The notes: generated from the letters alone by a model not told the origin. A DNA stretch of 64,000 nt from Nymphaea colorata (GCF_008831285.2 NC_045144.1:10014672-10078671); one strand, 5' to 3'; positions 11,973 to 24,982 are shown, numbered from the stretch's first letter. Made by a program: numbers and translations.

Positions 11973-12149
11973 AAAATCCTAGAGGTAGTTTCCAGCAATT
12001 ATGAATGTTTTCTTAATGATGATAGAATAGATTGTTGCACGTTCGAGGGATGTGGGAATAGTGAAAAAGTGACCGAGGAAGAGAATGTCCAACCCCTAAA
12101 GCTAGTCTCTAAGGAGAGGAAATATGGATGGCGGTTAGCAGTGTGGATA

Positions 12150-14280
12150 AAAAAGTGCCGCAGGATCCGACGACTTTCCTAATTTCTTCCAGTCTATGTG
12201 GAGCTCGATAGGTAACAATGTTTGCAGGGCTGTGTTCGACTTCTTCAAATCAGGGAAGATTGTTCAAGTTATAAAACCATACTAATCTCATGATGGTGGC
12301 TAAGTTTGAGGGGCAGACATGGTACAGGATTTTAGGCCTATTGCTTTGTGTAATAGCTTGTATAAGATCATCTCAAAAGTAATTGTGAATAGAATGAAAG
12401 ATTTGTTGAGTCGTATAATTAAAGAAAATCAGGGTGCTTTTGTTAAGGGGAAAATGATCCATGACTAAATTTTCATGGCTTAAGAGTTGATGAACTGGTT
12501 TAATGGGAGAAAGGTAAAATGGATTTGTCCAAAGCTTATGATTGTCTGGTGGATTTTCTTGGAGAAATCTTTAATTCAACTTAGATTTCATTCAAGCCGG
12601 GCGAATCTTATCATGAATTGTGTGTGCCATGGTTTCCTTTTCCATTCTAGTTAATGGAGAATAAAGAAGGTAGTTCTATGGAAAAAAAAGGCTCTTTGAA
12701 TGGTCTCCCTATTTGTTTATAGTTGTCATGGAAATCGTGGCAGGTGCCATGAAAGTTAGATGAAAAGATGCGACTTCCTTGCTTCCAACATTCCTTTCTC
12801 CAAAAGAAGGGATTGGAAACCTCATGTTTGCGGACGATGTAATTATCTTTAATAGAGCCATCATTTCCTCGTTGAAAAGGATTAAGGTATTCCTAGCGGA
12901 GGTAGAAAGGAGGACAGGCCTACAGGTTAACAACTTGAAGTCCACACTCCAAACCTTTAATGTCGATAGGAGGAGGGAAGGAACCTTGACAAGTATTTTG
13001 GGGTGGAAGTTGGGCAGTTTGTCAATGCGTTATCTAAGAGTTCTTTTGATAGTATATGCATTTAAAGAGGAGGAATGTCCTGAATTGGTGCTGAAGCTAG
13101 TGAAGATTATGTAGCTATGTATAGTAGGAAGCATGCAAGGTTTCAGGAGGAGAGGGAACTAGCTATGAGGCAGATGACAGACATTGTTCTTATTTCTTAA
13201 GGGGGAGAAAAATACTCTAGTATGGAAAGGTAGCATGAGTGTCATCACATGTTTATATTGTGTGAGCAGAAGCAGCTAACCGAAGATAGACTAAAGAAGA
13301 TGGGGTTCAGCCTTGTCAATTGATGTGTTCTCTGCATGAGGGAGCAAGAAAATATCAATCACTTATTAAATGCCCTAAAGCAGCTAAGGTTTGGAACTAG
13401 TTGTGAGGAAGTTTAATAGAAGAAGGATTCCTTGGCAAGGAGTTAAAGAGGAGTTTCTTGCTCAACATAAGGCAGATTTGGGTGCTAAGTGGCTGAAATG
13501 ATGCTGGAGGGTTGCCTTTCATGCGGTAGTTTGGCATCTATGGTACGCTGGGAACATGTTGTTGCATGATAGAATGGTGGTTAGTAAATTTGACAAATTA
13601 AAACTGATCATTTGGCAAGATTGCTTATATAGATTCAAAGCTAGCCTACTGCTGGAAAAATTGAGGTTGCTGTTACTGATTTGGAGCCCAAGAAATTTGA
13701 TCTGCCATGATTCCGAATTGTCGATGACTAAAGAGTGAAGGTTGAGTATTACTGTGGTTAAGAATAATCTTAGAAAAAAGGCAGTTGCGGTTTTGGATGC
13801 TCCTTTCAACTTGGAAGTAAGGATGCACAGTGAGGAGCTTGATGCAGATAATGACTCAGCAAAAATGGAGCTCCTGCGGTGGGAGTTGAATAATAGTAGG
13901 TTGGGAGCTGAAACGTAGTGGTTACTAGAAATAATAAAGCATGGAAAAGACGTCTAAGAGGATTGCTATAAGGCAAAAGAAGGTGGAGTGGGAGATGGAA
14001 GAGTGTTGAATAAAGAGTTGATAGCATTGAGCTGTCTAATGAATGCTTGGGCAGCAAAGTGGGGCTGCTGCTTATCAATGAAAGGGTCATCGATGGGAGA
14101 GATGACTTTGGTTAAGTACCAGTTAAAGCAGGTCCTCTTTTAAGTGTATAGATCATTTTTGAGGGTTTTGGAGCTACTGTGTTATGTAGCTCGGCTATTT
14201 TTCACTGCTTTTCACAATTTTTTTTTTGTTCTTATATATAACTAATTCTTTTGCAATAAAGGTAGGGGCCTAACCCCCAA
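12150..14280 (+). pseudogene. Degenerate L1-type LINE (reverse transcriptase to zinc-finger end)
   Basis: Conceptual translation across several frames gives typical non-LTR reverse transcriptase stretches: FFKSGKIVQVI and MVQDFRPIALCNSLYKIISK (about 12230-12380), ENQGAFVKGKMIHD (about 12425-12470) and the active-site block LMFADDVIIF followed by GLQVNNLKS (12820-12950). Near 13280-13380 there is a zf-RVT-like CVLCMREQENINHLL segment. Frameshifts and stops are frequent, so this copy is dead. The endonuclease region was not found, consistent with 5' truncation. The 3' side ends in an untranslated tail near 14280. Confidence 0.8.
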
Positions 14281-14289
14281 CAAACAGTT

Positions 14290-15080
14290 TCATTGGAAGT
14301 TGATGCATAACGAGGGCACATCTTGAGGCACCGAAGCAGACATGGTATCTTTGGGAAGAGTGGGAAGTGTCAGGCTTTAAATTTCACCTATGTGGTACAA
14401 TAAAATACTATTCTTATTCTCTCGAAATTACTGCCATACTACAAATATCGAAACCAACTTATTTCTAAAAGCCACATCTTGTCTACTTCAGACAATGACT
14501 CACCACCCAAATTATAGTTGGACAGTCACTGGATCGAGAGATCCATATGGTCAAATTTGGACCATGTAAACGGATCAGATTTAGGGCAAGTAAATGCATT
14601 AAATGTGAGGTTCAAATTCCATCCAAAGAAAGCAAGACCCTATAAAATCGAATCTAACACATTTACGACCTTAGAAAAACATAAACAACGCACCTACCAT
14701 GTAGTCAAATTTTGATGCTAATTTACCGATTTGTTGTATTAGTAGGAGAAAGAATCCAAAGCTAAGTGGAGGTTGTGTATGGATCGTGGAGAAAATGCAT
14801 AAAATAATCAAGCTATCCTGCAGGTTGGATGCTTTTATCTTAGAAAACTTATATTGGAAACCTGACCCACATGTTATTTGGTATTGCAGCATCAATGATA
14901 GTTATAAAACTTATAAAGAGTGAAGTTCCTGCCAAGGGCTGCAGAAGCAACCATGGAAAATCGGCACTTGACTTCATGTTTGATCATGGATATGAACTCT
15001 TCTAGGCAGACAAGCATAGGACAAGCTCGGTGGGCTTGGCTTTTTTAGGCTCAACAAAAAGTCGTTGAGTATGCATTAGG
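14290..15080. repeat. Dispersed repeat R1 copy B (uninterrupted)
   Basis: The uninterrupted relative of the repeat at 4104-4219 plus 9162-9836. It spans the Copia-1 insertion point without any insertion, so it acts as an empty-site paralogue. It starts immediately after the LINE. Confidence 0.8.
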
Positions 15081-15769
15081 CCTGAGCGTCGGGCTGAGCC
15101 GCCACGAAATTAACTAAAAGGTTAAAGAAATGCAAGGAATTAACTAAAACATTAACTTCAGGTTGTAGTAGCATCAACTAGCACACTGCACACTGGGTGT
15201 AAGGCAGTCCACCTTCTTTAGGAACTTGGATTCAAATTCTTTAGGAACTTGGATTCAAACACTGAGTTGGTTGTTATTACGTTTTAATGAACTCTTCTTC
15301 TAGACCGTAATAGGGTTTGAAACAAGTTTTGTGAACCATGGAATGATGGCTTAAAGGCGGTGGAGAAAAACCACTGTCCTTAAAATGAAAAAAAGGAAAA
15401 AAAGAACTGAAACATTGAACGAAAAAAATGTCAATTGCAAGAATAAACAACCACTCGTCAATAAAATAAAAAAGGGCAAAAAAGAACTGAAACATTGAAA
15501 GAAAAAAATGCCAGTTGCAAGAATAAACAAATATATCCATCCACGGCAAAACGCGAACATTTTACTCCGTGTTCGGGTCGAATACGGACGGCGCCCACCC
15601 GCAGCCACCCCCCGCCCCCCCTCCGAAAAAAAAACACACACGCGAGACTCTCCTTTTGAATGCAAAACCATTTCTCCAATCCCTAGAACGAACGGGCCCT
15701 TGCTACAAGTCGGCCTCTTATTACGAGTTCAAATTCGCCAGAACCGACGAAGAAAAGACAAGAGTCAGG
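15081..15769 (+). promoter_or_regulatory. Presumed 5' flank/leader of the cyclin H-like locus
   Basis: About 690 bp separate the repeat from the cyclin ATG. Two near-copies of an AAAAGAACTGAAACATTGAA phrase lie at about 15400 and 15482 (an 80-bp tandem duplication). The last 250 bp are GC-richer, with a C-rich run near 15605-15625, typical of a plant 5' leader. No TATA box is called with confidence. Confidence 0.4.
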
Positions 15770-15830
15770 ATGGGGGATTTCCGGACCCTCGACACACAAA
15801 GCTCGGTGGATATTCACACATCATGAACTG

Positions 15831-16532
15831 GTTAGTATTTGCCTATTTGGTTCTCTTATGTTTTTCGCTTCTCCTTTTTCTTTTCTGTTTAACTTTCTAA
15901 TGCTGCGAGTAGTCTTTCAATCGAAGAAGAAGGGATATTATTTTGCAACTGCATTTGGTCACCTTGGGGGAGTTCATTTTCAGTGATTGCCTAGAAAATA
16001 GTTGCATTAGATGAACGGGTGAATAATGTCACCTTCTTTATGCCCCAGCTTATCTGGAAACTTGGATGAGTTGGGGAATGATCCTTAGACCAAAATGCAG
16101 ATTTCCATCTCTTTTTCATTTCCGTAGGCGGGTCGATTTCAGACGCCTGAACTATAACTGCATTTTAATTTAATTCAGCATTTCATAGGTATGCAGAGGG
16201 ATAAATGTTTAACCTCATATACAGGGCAACGGTATAGCCTTGTACTAACCCTGGATTTGGTCACCCTTTAATCGTGCTGGTCAGGTTTTATCTTGTGTAA
16301 TCCTTTTGGAGACGGATAGTTCCCCTTGTCCTTAAATGTAATGCTTGTGATTCTTGTTTTGGATTAGTAAGCAACCACCATTCACGTAATGAACGTGGTA
16401 GTTAGTTGAGTTATTGTCGTGATTCCTTGCAGTTAGATACGTGTTTAAGTTATCTTCAGTGGCAGCAATACACGATCGTCGTAATACTGAGTCTTATTTT
16501 ATCTTCTCTTTCACTAGTATTGCCTTTGTGTC

Positions 16533-16569
<37 letters not shown>

Positions 16570-17096
16570 TGGATATACATGTAAAGGAAAATATATTTAT
16601 TTATCATGGAGCCTCGTTATATTACATATGTGGATCTTCTACCGTTGATTCAATATATGTAAGGGGAAACTTGCCACCTGCAAGGTTCACTGATTAAAGC
16701 TGCAAGTTAATTGTATAGCACCTTCTTCTTTTCGAGTTCAAGCCTGAGGGTTCTTCTTTTGAAGCCTTATAAAAGTGCAATCGAGATGAAATGTCATTAA
16801 ACAGTTAGAGTGCAATGGAGATGAAATATCAGTAAACGGTTAAAGTTTTATGAAGATTAAACAAAAAAAACCTTCAAGAGCATCCCTGGCTTCTGAAGAT
16901 TCAAGAAACATGTTGCTTCACCTGTATTCCACATTTTTGCTATAAATCTTCCTAAATTTGTGAATTTGCCACCGTCTAGTTTGTCAGAGGATGATAGATC
17001 AGAAGGTGCTGTTTGGTTACTCTCATGAAATTATTGGTCAAATTTTCTCTTTTGTCTCCCTCTAATTATTAATTTTCCAAAAAATATTTTTTGTAG
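15831..17096 (+). other. Cyclin H-like intron 1
   Basis: Bounded by G/GTTAGT and TGTAG. It contains a (CT)n-(GT)n microsatellite at 16532-16571. I see nothing else. Confidence 0.6.
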
Positions 17097-19204
17097 GCAG
17101 AGAAGCATCAAGCAACTATCAAAGAGCTGTGAGGACCCTTGAACAAGGTAAGTTTCTAATCTGTTCGTTTGTTTAATTTTGGGTGTGAAACATTTTTGTG
17201 GTGACTTTGATAACCTTCACAACTTCAAATACAAAATTCTGTAGAGAGCATCCTTTGATTGTTCTGTTCTGTGACAATAAAGGTATTGGCGAATTATGTG
17301 TTTCCGTTTAAATGCTTATTGGGCATAGTGTAGCTTCACCTTTTTTTCTCCTTTTCGTTTGCGGAGAAACAGCACCATAGCAATGAGACTTTGTTGTGGC
17401 AGTGAGACTTGGTCACAAAGCGACTGTTGAAGCCACCTGCTTCAGCATTTGCACCCGGTCACAAGCACCACATTTTGACTGGGGATGTCCCTTTAGTTTT
17501 TGACACTCCAGTAGATTTGTGGATACATATACATGCAATCCATGGCCTTGACATATCTTTACTTGGATTTTTTATTGTGACAATGACTTTGTTCTACTGA
17601 TGTTTGTGCATTCATTCGTTATTGATGTTCATTATGAATTTCTTTTCCATTTTAGGAAGATTGACAAATGACAAGTGTCAGGCATTTAAATCCACCTTGA
17701 CAGAAGATTTTAACATGAAGTATGTCTCATCCAGTTAAGTCAGATCTGGTGAAGCCCAGATTTGATCTCAGTCTGACCCATTGACATCCCTATCTTGAGC
17801 TCTTATGAATCTAGCACTGAAATGTATTTGACATTCTTACCTTCACGGCCAATTTATTGGCATGAGTCAATATTGAAGTTTATGAGAGAAAATCTACTTG
17901 CTATAGGCATGTTGATGATTGTTCCTAGGGAATCACATTACTGGTTTGGCAATCCTTCTATTTAACATGTTATTGGGTTCTTCTGGTGTGGCCCCCTCAT
18001 TGTTAGCAATTACTCATAGACTTCATAAAAAATGTTATTTTTAACTCACATATGGGAACTTGGTTTGACTTACGAGTACGTTAGATGCTCTGACACATGG
18101 GTATATGGATCTGGGTCCCATACATGTCTTGGTACTTTTGTGGGTGGGTACCAGAGACATACCTGGTATGATTTAGACTCTGTCTGGCTCAGACTCAGAG
18201 CCAACCTGCTGGCTCTTCTTTTCGTTTAAAGAAAGATCATTTCTCTTCTTTAGGGCCATGAGGTCCACTCTATGTTTTCCTCTATCCTATTTCCATATTC
18301 AAGCTGGCTTGATGCAATGCTTTGGTGGTCATTCATGGCCATCCTCTGTGGTAAATGTACAATTTTTTTTTTCAAAAATCATTTTCTCTTTCCCTTGTAT
18401 TTCTTTTTCACTTCAATTCAGACTTTTCTCCATTCAAATGAATTTTCTCCTTACAAGATAAAATTCCATCAATTCTATTGTTTTTCCTATCTTCTCTAGA
18501 GTTCTGTTTCTGTTATAATTTTTAGGGCTGGGATTTATGTTTTTTCCTATGTTGTCATGGAGCCAAGGTGCTGCCTGGGAGCCAAGCAGCGCCTACGCAA
18601 AAAACGACAACCAATTTTTTTTGTTAATTTTTTTAGTTGTGTTAATTATTACATAATAAAATTATGCACTTACTGACTGAACTATAAGCTTCTATTCCAG
18701 GTGTGCCGATCACCACTAACACAGACATGCATAGTACAAAAAAGTAGAACATGAAAAACTATTCTGTTCTGTTCTAATTGAATGATTACACTTCGTAAGT
18801 AAAGCCAAAAAGTAAAAGTTGAAAAACTGTTCTGTTCTTGTTTACATGACAGACTAACAGTACATTTCCAGCTTGTTTACATACTAAAAAACTGTTCTGT
18901 TCTGTTCTAGCCGATGCCTTAGTTTTGTACACAAAAGAAGACATGTCATTCTTGTTACATACTGGACACAATGCTTGCATTTCTTATAATGAGATCCTGT
19001 CAGAATCCAATTCCAGACACATATCTAAACCATTCTGAGACTAAAACAACAGGTTCTCTAGATAAAGTACTGCAATGAAAATCTAAATATGAATTCTGGT
19101 ATACATAACTGTATATCCTGTTATGAATTGAAATCCATTTTATTTAGGACCTTATAGTCTATTTCATTTTAATCATTTAAAAAAAAATCGTATCAAATCA
19201 GTGC

Positions 19205-19480
19205 ATATAATATATGTTACAACAGATTGTATATGTAACATATAATATACATTATAACAGACTGTACATATAATAGATTGTACAAAACAATACATATAAT
19301 ATACATTATAACACATTCATCTGCAGATGGAACCACTTTAAAAATTGCTTCAGATTGTACATATAATATACACATATAACACATTAATTTACCATACTTT
19401 ATATACATTAGTTCAGATTGTGCATATAATATACAGTATAAAAGCTTGTAGATATAGTATAACATACATTATATACTATA
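19205..19480. repeat. AT-rich imperfect tandem repeat
   Basis: Units of the type GTACATATAATATAC followed by ATTATAACA recur irregularly at about 35-60 bp. No coding potential. Confidence 0.7.
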
Positions 19481-19683
19481 TGCAATAAAATCACAGGTAC
19501 ATACCTTCCCATGGACTAAGCCTATTGGCACCTAGTCCAGCCTAGGTGTGCCTAGGCACCAGCACCATACCGATTGCCTAAGTGATGGACTTAGGTGACG
19601 GTGTGGATTGACGCCTAGTCCACGCCTAGATGCTTTAACGACATAGGTTTTTACTTTTTTTTTTTTGTTTGTTCTAAATGTCA

Positions 19684-19816
19684 AAGTCCTATGTCACATA
19701 GGTATAGGTACGGGTGCCCGTGCGGGTACGGGTACAGACCATTTTCAAAAACCTTCGGTGCGGGGGTACGGCCGTACATATATGTCAAAAAATTTCAAAC
19801 ATAATAACATATTCGT

Positions 19817-19854
<38 letters not shown>

Positions 19855-20578
19855 CAAAAAATTACAAACAGAATAACATATTCATAAATCATGATCCAAA
19901 ATTTATCAGTCTTGATTCTCATTCTCCTCAGTTGCATAATTAACATACAAAATACATCAACTTTCTTGATTCTCATTCTCCTCAATCGCATAATCAACAT
20001 ACAAAATACATCAGCTTTCTTGATTCTCATTCACTTGTAGGCATCATTTCTTTTCCTTTATCAGCCATTACAACTTATATGAAAAGCACCTAGCAAGATA
20101 ACATAATGGCATGCATAAGAATCTTGATAATGGACATAAAAGGACAAAAGCATAACTAGAAGATATCTAAGAACTTAATAGACTCTCAAACTGCCGCTTA
20201 AGCAACGATCGAAAGCCCTAACCAAAAGATGAATAAAGTCCTCCCAACCAATACATAGTAAAATGATCTGTCACAACAGTAGAGAATAAAGGAGGAGAAA
20301 CCAGAACAGAGAGAGCTGGGATCTATCATGTGCCCAGAAAACTGACGCTACTACGTATTAAAATGCTTAGGTTCAGTCATTTTCGGCAATCACTTAACAA
20401 TAACTGTAATTTTTTGTGTTGAAAAGATTCATACCCTATAAAAATGCATCGTTTATGACAACACATATTATTGATGTCGCAACACATGCCTTTTGGGTCG
20501 CCTGGTTTTAAACGGCAACCACATGCTACTGTCTAGAATATGAAAGGAAAATGGAATATGGAAAACTTGCGAGCCACA

Positions 20579-20611
<33 letters not shown>

Positions 20612-21100
20612 GTGAATCTGGTGATTGGTGAGTGATGGTCGGAGATATGAGAGATCAATAAAAGAAGCAGAAGCACAAACAAAAGCTCAGAAGCTCGACA
20701 GGCGATGGAAGGCTCAGAAGCTCGATAGAAAATGAGAAAAAGATGAAAAAAAACAAATACCGTCACCGTTCAACGCCTGCTGTCGCCGGTCGCCGCTGCC
20801 TTCGTCGGTGAGAAATGAAGCAATGAAACGAAACAAAATGAAAAAGGGGAAAAAGGGTTTCGAAAAATTTCATGTTACAATAGTTTAAAACGTTAAAATG
20901 AAAAAAACGTTAAAATTTAAAACAGACAACTTTAGACTCGGTCAACTTTGACCAAGTTTGAAAACAGACGAAAATAGACTTGGGTGCATTGACCGCACCC
21001 GGTTCGGTCAACGCCGCACTAATGGCGTACCCACTACCGTACCCGTACCGGTACCGGTGTCGTACCGGTACAGTGCGGAGAAGAGTACCCGTGTGACATA
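19684..21100. mobile_element. Putative non-autonomous DNA element with TATGTCACA-type inverted ends
   Basis: The left end TATGTCACATAGGTA continues into GGTACGGGTGCCC-like sequence. The right end, read in reverse complement, is TATGTCACACGGGTAC, followed by similar GGTACGGGTA motifs. Related ends occur at 27.25/32.70 kb and 41.79/42.09 kb, suggesting a family. The interior has dinucleotide tracts, a 54-bp tandem repeat (19911-20037), a (GA)n tract (20577-20602) and GC-rich sequence near 20770-20815, but no transposase. A TGTCAAA word lies near each end and could be a decayed target-site duplication. Confidence 0.5.
19911..20037. repeat. 54-bp tandem repeat (2.3 units)
   Basis: CTTGATTCTCATTC recurs at 19911, 19965 and 20019, with CATACAAAATACATCA between. 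The copies differ at only a few positions, so the array looks recent. Confidence 0.85.
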
Positions 21101-22443
21101 GTGTCAAACATGTTGTTTTCTCCATGGATATGTCCCAATCTTTGGGATGGGTTGGATCTCATCACAACCCCGATGTAGATCACAAGCTCACGGTACTTTT
21201 GCTTCAGGTCTGGTCTAGTCTAGTTTTTCCCTCTAACTCATTATGCAGCTATCAAGGGACAATATCAATATCACATGCATACTTTACATTAGTTATTATG
21301 TTACCACATATACAAATCTTAGTCACAAATATCGTTCTCAGGTTCTTATCAACGAGGTTGTTCTTGGGTATTTATCAGCAAAGTTGTTTTTTTGGGGAAA
21401 ATCTCAGTTTTTCAAAAACATAAACAATCAAATGTTAGGTAAAAATACAAGAAATGAAAAACTAATAGGTATTGTATTGCATTTAGGAGGTTATGTTAAA
21501 TACCTAAAACAAGATGAAATAAAACAATGAAACAAAGGTTGAAAAAAAAATTAAAACAGAAAATGAAATAAAAATAAATGAAAAAAATGGGCATAAGATT
21601 GCGTTAAATTTCGATAAAATCACGATAAATTCATTTTTAACGGTTTTATATCACAATATTTTCCCGTTTTTGTCATTTTCTTTATTTTTCTCGTTAATAT
21701 TGTGACATTTTTGAAAATATCACGATATTTGTGGCTACAAACAAAATATACATGATCCTGTTAATTCCTTTTTGTGTTTTTTCACCCTGATATTTGGGAT
21801 CTCTATGGAAAATGGTTACGAAGAACTATATGAAGGCATGTTTTTCTACGTGGCTTGTTTGCTTTAATAGTGACATGTACATGAAGTTTCATGCATCAAA
21901 AGAGTATATAGCTCCATTAAGTGCGTTTGAACCATTATTACAAATATCACTTTCGTGTCTTTATTGGTGAGGTCTTTCTTGGGTATTAATTTGCAAGTTT
22001 TTGTTCCTCAGCAAAAATCTTGGGTATTAAAAAATCAAAAAGACAAAACACAACAGAAGAAATTATGAAATTTGAGTTTTCTACTAATTTTCTTGCAGAA
22101 AATGTTGATAAGTATTTTTACCTGAAACTGAAAGAACAGAAAAGCGCCACATTTTTTTGGTTTTTGCTTTCATAATATTGTCTTTTTTTTTTGTTTTGGT
22201 TATTTTCTGATTTCTTTCCACTATTTTTGAAAAAGCTGTAGTTTGAAGTTTGAGCTCGACAGCTTGGATTTTTATGCATCAAAATAGTATTTAGCTGCAT
22301 TGCCTCCATGCTTTAACTTATATTTGGTGCTGATATATCTTAAGTTTGTTGTTTTGCTTTTGTGAAGTATGGAGCCACTCGGTTGGAAGTGGATATTGAT
22401 GGGTCTATTTCATATCCCGAACAAGTTGATTCAAGGGAAAATG

Positions 22444-22648
22444 GTAAAATCCCTGCTTTTTTTCTTGTCTCATTTGATCAAATCTTTTTTCTTCTTCCAC
22501 TTATGGTATATCCTCCGTCTAAATGACTATTCAGCTGTAGATACTGCTAAAATGTGTTACTAATGAATTTAGATTGTAATATTTTTTATAATTTGTCTCC
22601 ATAGACGTTTCATTTGCATGTGGACATGATTTATTTCCATTTGTGCAG
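22444..22648 (+). other. Short cyclin H-like intron 3
   Basis: GT at 22444 and GTGCAG at 22648; phase 1 is kept across the junction. Confidence 0.75.
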
Positions 22649-22914
22649 GGCATAATCTTCTTGATCCTCTCACTGTGGAAGAAGAACAACTTATACGTAT
22701 TCTTTATGAGCAAAAAATTCAGGAAGTTTGCCGTGCTTTTGGATTCCCACACAAAATTCAGGTTGTTGTTTCTTTTCCCAAAAGTTGTACTTGGTTTATC
22801 TATTGCTAAGCATTCATTATTCGTTTCTGAATATTTGCAGGCTACAGCTATTATATACTTTAAAAGATTCTATTTGCAGTGGTCGGTAATGGAGCACGAC
22901 CCAAAGCACATCAT

Positions 22915-24372
22915 GTACGATCTTCTTATAGTGCTCATTGCTATGCTCATTTTTGAAGCATACTCATTTGATTGTTCAAATGAGCTGTTGATATGTTCTT
23001 GTGCTTTGCTTTTTTACTTCATGGTTGTTTTTAGCTCCGTCATTTTTATTTCTAGAGCTAACTGCTTAACTTACCCGTTAACATAGTTGTATTTTTGACC
23101 ATTCTTTCATACATGTTCTAAAGAACGTGCCTGGCTAGCCTAGGTTCAGGTCATCGCCTAGCTGTAGGAGTTAGGAGATGAACTATTTTACAATGGCTAG
23201 GCAATGTAAAGCTCATGAAAAAAAAAAAAGTATGTAACATTTTGGATTTGGATTGGATCCAAATCATGTATTGTATTGTTCATATAAGATCCTCTATACA
23301 TATTACCTTGGAACTTGCATAATTTTTAAGTCTTGTGCAATATCTGTTTATACTTGTTGAGATTAGGACATGCCTATGGCTATGAGGCTGCCAACATGCT
23401 TTTGAAGAAGTCCTTTCTCCCTTCAATTCTTCCTCAAGGTTAACTTATCTGGACATCAAGGTCTTATATGGTATTAGAGCCATAGATTAGAGGGAGTCTA
23501 CTCCGGAAGGTGTGATGCTGAAGAACTGACACCTGCTTCCAAGTTAATGCTTTTGGGTGGCGACAAGAAGAGGGAGGAGGGAAGAGGTCGCCGGAGAAGG
23601 GAGTCGTCGGCGAACTTACTTGGCTATCGACGCCAGAGATGGCTCTGATACCATGTTATGATCAGAGAGAGAGGGGCCAAAAAGTTGTCATTAACATGAC
23701 CTTAATCTCAAAGTTAAAGAGATTAGGGCTCGCTGTACAAGACCTACAATATTGGTCCAAGCAACATAAGAAAATATTAAAAGACCTACACTCCAACTTT
23801 CTGATATTGCAGAAACACTCTAATCGACTGTCTAGAGTATTTAACAATATATATATAGAGTCTAAAAATAAAGAGGCCAATGCTCTAAAATTAAAATAAA
23901 TAGATAACAATACCTAAAATTAAGCCTAATCAGCTTTAACTTTTCATTCACATTGGACAAATTTAATGAATGAAAAATCATTCTAAATTCTTATGTTCCA
24001 ATAGCTGAGGAGATTCACATCAAAAATTAAGTAATTAATTAGTTAGTAACCAATCACCTTGTTGATTACAACATACAATGTTTTTACCAGATTGCACCAA
24101 CTCAAGCGAGCTTTGGCTGAGTCAAACCAAGTTTCAGCTGGGTCATGCCTGATTTACACCATGTTTCAAACATAAAAGAGTCCTCCTACTAGAGTGACCT
24201 GGTAGGGGGGACAAGACGGGCTGAGACAAGTCAACGAGTTGAATCAGTGAGTTTTAAAACATTGCTAACTAAATATGGTAAAAATTGTGGTAAAAATTGT
24301 TTTCAGTTGTTGGTGCTTATTTGAGTTCGTTGCATACTTCAAAATGAAGTATTAGATATTGTCTCTTGACAG
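22915..24372 (+). other. Region where cyclin H middle exons are expected but absent
   Basis: I searched it by eye for the cyclin-fold exons that should follow [12 protein letters not shown] and found none. It contains a GCCTAG-rich dispersed fragment near 23120-23170, a pair of facing retrotransposon primer-binding-site motifs (23473 and 23641) and otherwise AT-rich sequence. Confidence 0.6.
23470..23680. repeat. Facing LTR-retrotransposon primer-binding sites, about 170 bp apart
   Basis: TGGTATTAGAGCC at about 23470 reads on the plus strand and TGGTATCAGAGCC at about 23641-23653 reads on the minus strand. Sequence outside each looks like an LTR edge (...TTATA and TGTTATGATCAG...), but the two outer flanks do not match each other. 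This may be the junction of two truncated retroelements in opposite orientation. Confidence 0.45.
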
Positions 24373-24982
24373 AACACTGAACAGCAAGTGTGACGAGTGC
24401 TTAACCTTATTGATCTTGCTGGCAGCGAGCGTCTCTCAAAGAGTGGTTCAACTGGGGAATGCTTAAAAGAAACTCAGGTTTTTCTTCTTTCAGTTTCAAA
24501 TTTTGAACATTGTTCTGTCATTTTTTCTCTGTGTATGTTCTCTAGATGAATGGCTAAAATTGTTGACTGGAAATTTCTTTAGGCAATTAACAAAAGTCTG
24601 TCCTGCTTGGGTGATGTTATTCTGGCCATCACGAACAGGGAATCTTATGTGCCTTTTAGAAACTTTAAGCTGACATACCTTTTGCAGGTGCAAAAATTTT
24701 TTTCTCTGATCTGTTTGGTGCATATTAGACTTTTTGGCATTTTTTTGTTCTTTGTTGTTTCTGAATTGTAACTGTTTATCGGTTCATAGCCTTGCCTTGG
24801 GGGTGATTCAAAGACACTTGATGTTTGCCAACATTTCTCCTGTTCCTTCCTCGGTGAATGAGTCCTTATGCTCCTTGCGTTTTGCTGCAAAAGTAAATTC
24901 TTGTGAGATTGGGGTTCCTCGCCGTCAGACACACATTCGCCCATCTGATGCACGTTTAAGTATGGTTGAAAAGGTACATTGA
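24373..24982 (+). pseudogene. Kinesin-14 (ATK-like) C-terminal motor fragment, broken
   Basis: Three exons with GT-AG borders: 24373-24477 ([22 protein letters not shown]), 24583-24687 ([29 protein letters not shown]) and 24790 onward ([31 protein letters not shown]), ending at a stop at 24980-24982. This is the switch-II to C-terminal part of a minus-end-directed kinesin-14 such as ATK1, which works in spindles and ends with the motor. The P-loop, switch I, coiled coil and tail are missing. An in-frame TGA at 24391-24393 precedes [12 protein letters not shown], and one extra base near 24818-24822 shifts frame before MFANIS. Clearly a pseudogene fragment. It keeps its introns, so it was moved as DNA rather than retrocopied. 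Confidence 0.9.

Larger units (their letters stand above)
17148..22367 (+). other. Cyclin H-like intron 2 (5.2 kb) with repeats
   Basis: Bounded by AAG/GTAAGT and GTGAAG. It holds an AT-rich tandem array, an inverted-repeat element with its own 54-bp tandem repeat (listed separately), and near 18740-18915 three copies of a CTGTTCTGTTC-type phrase. No coding exon was found. Confidence 0.6.

Noticed and set aside
19217-19465. Minus-strand Tyr/Leu/Cys-rich open frame as a gene
   Set aside because: It lies wholly in an AT-rich tandem repeat.
22915-23086. Continuation of cyclin H exon 5 past 22914
   Set aside because: The open frame continues, but the sequence (hydrophobic, no cyclin similarity) does not match the family, and a GT donor sits exactly at the expected phase.
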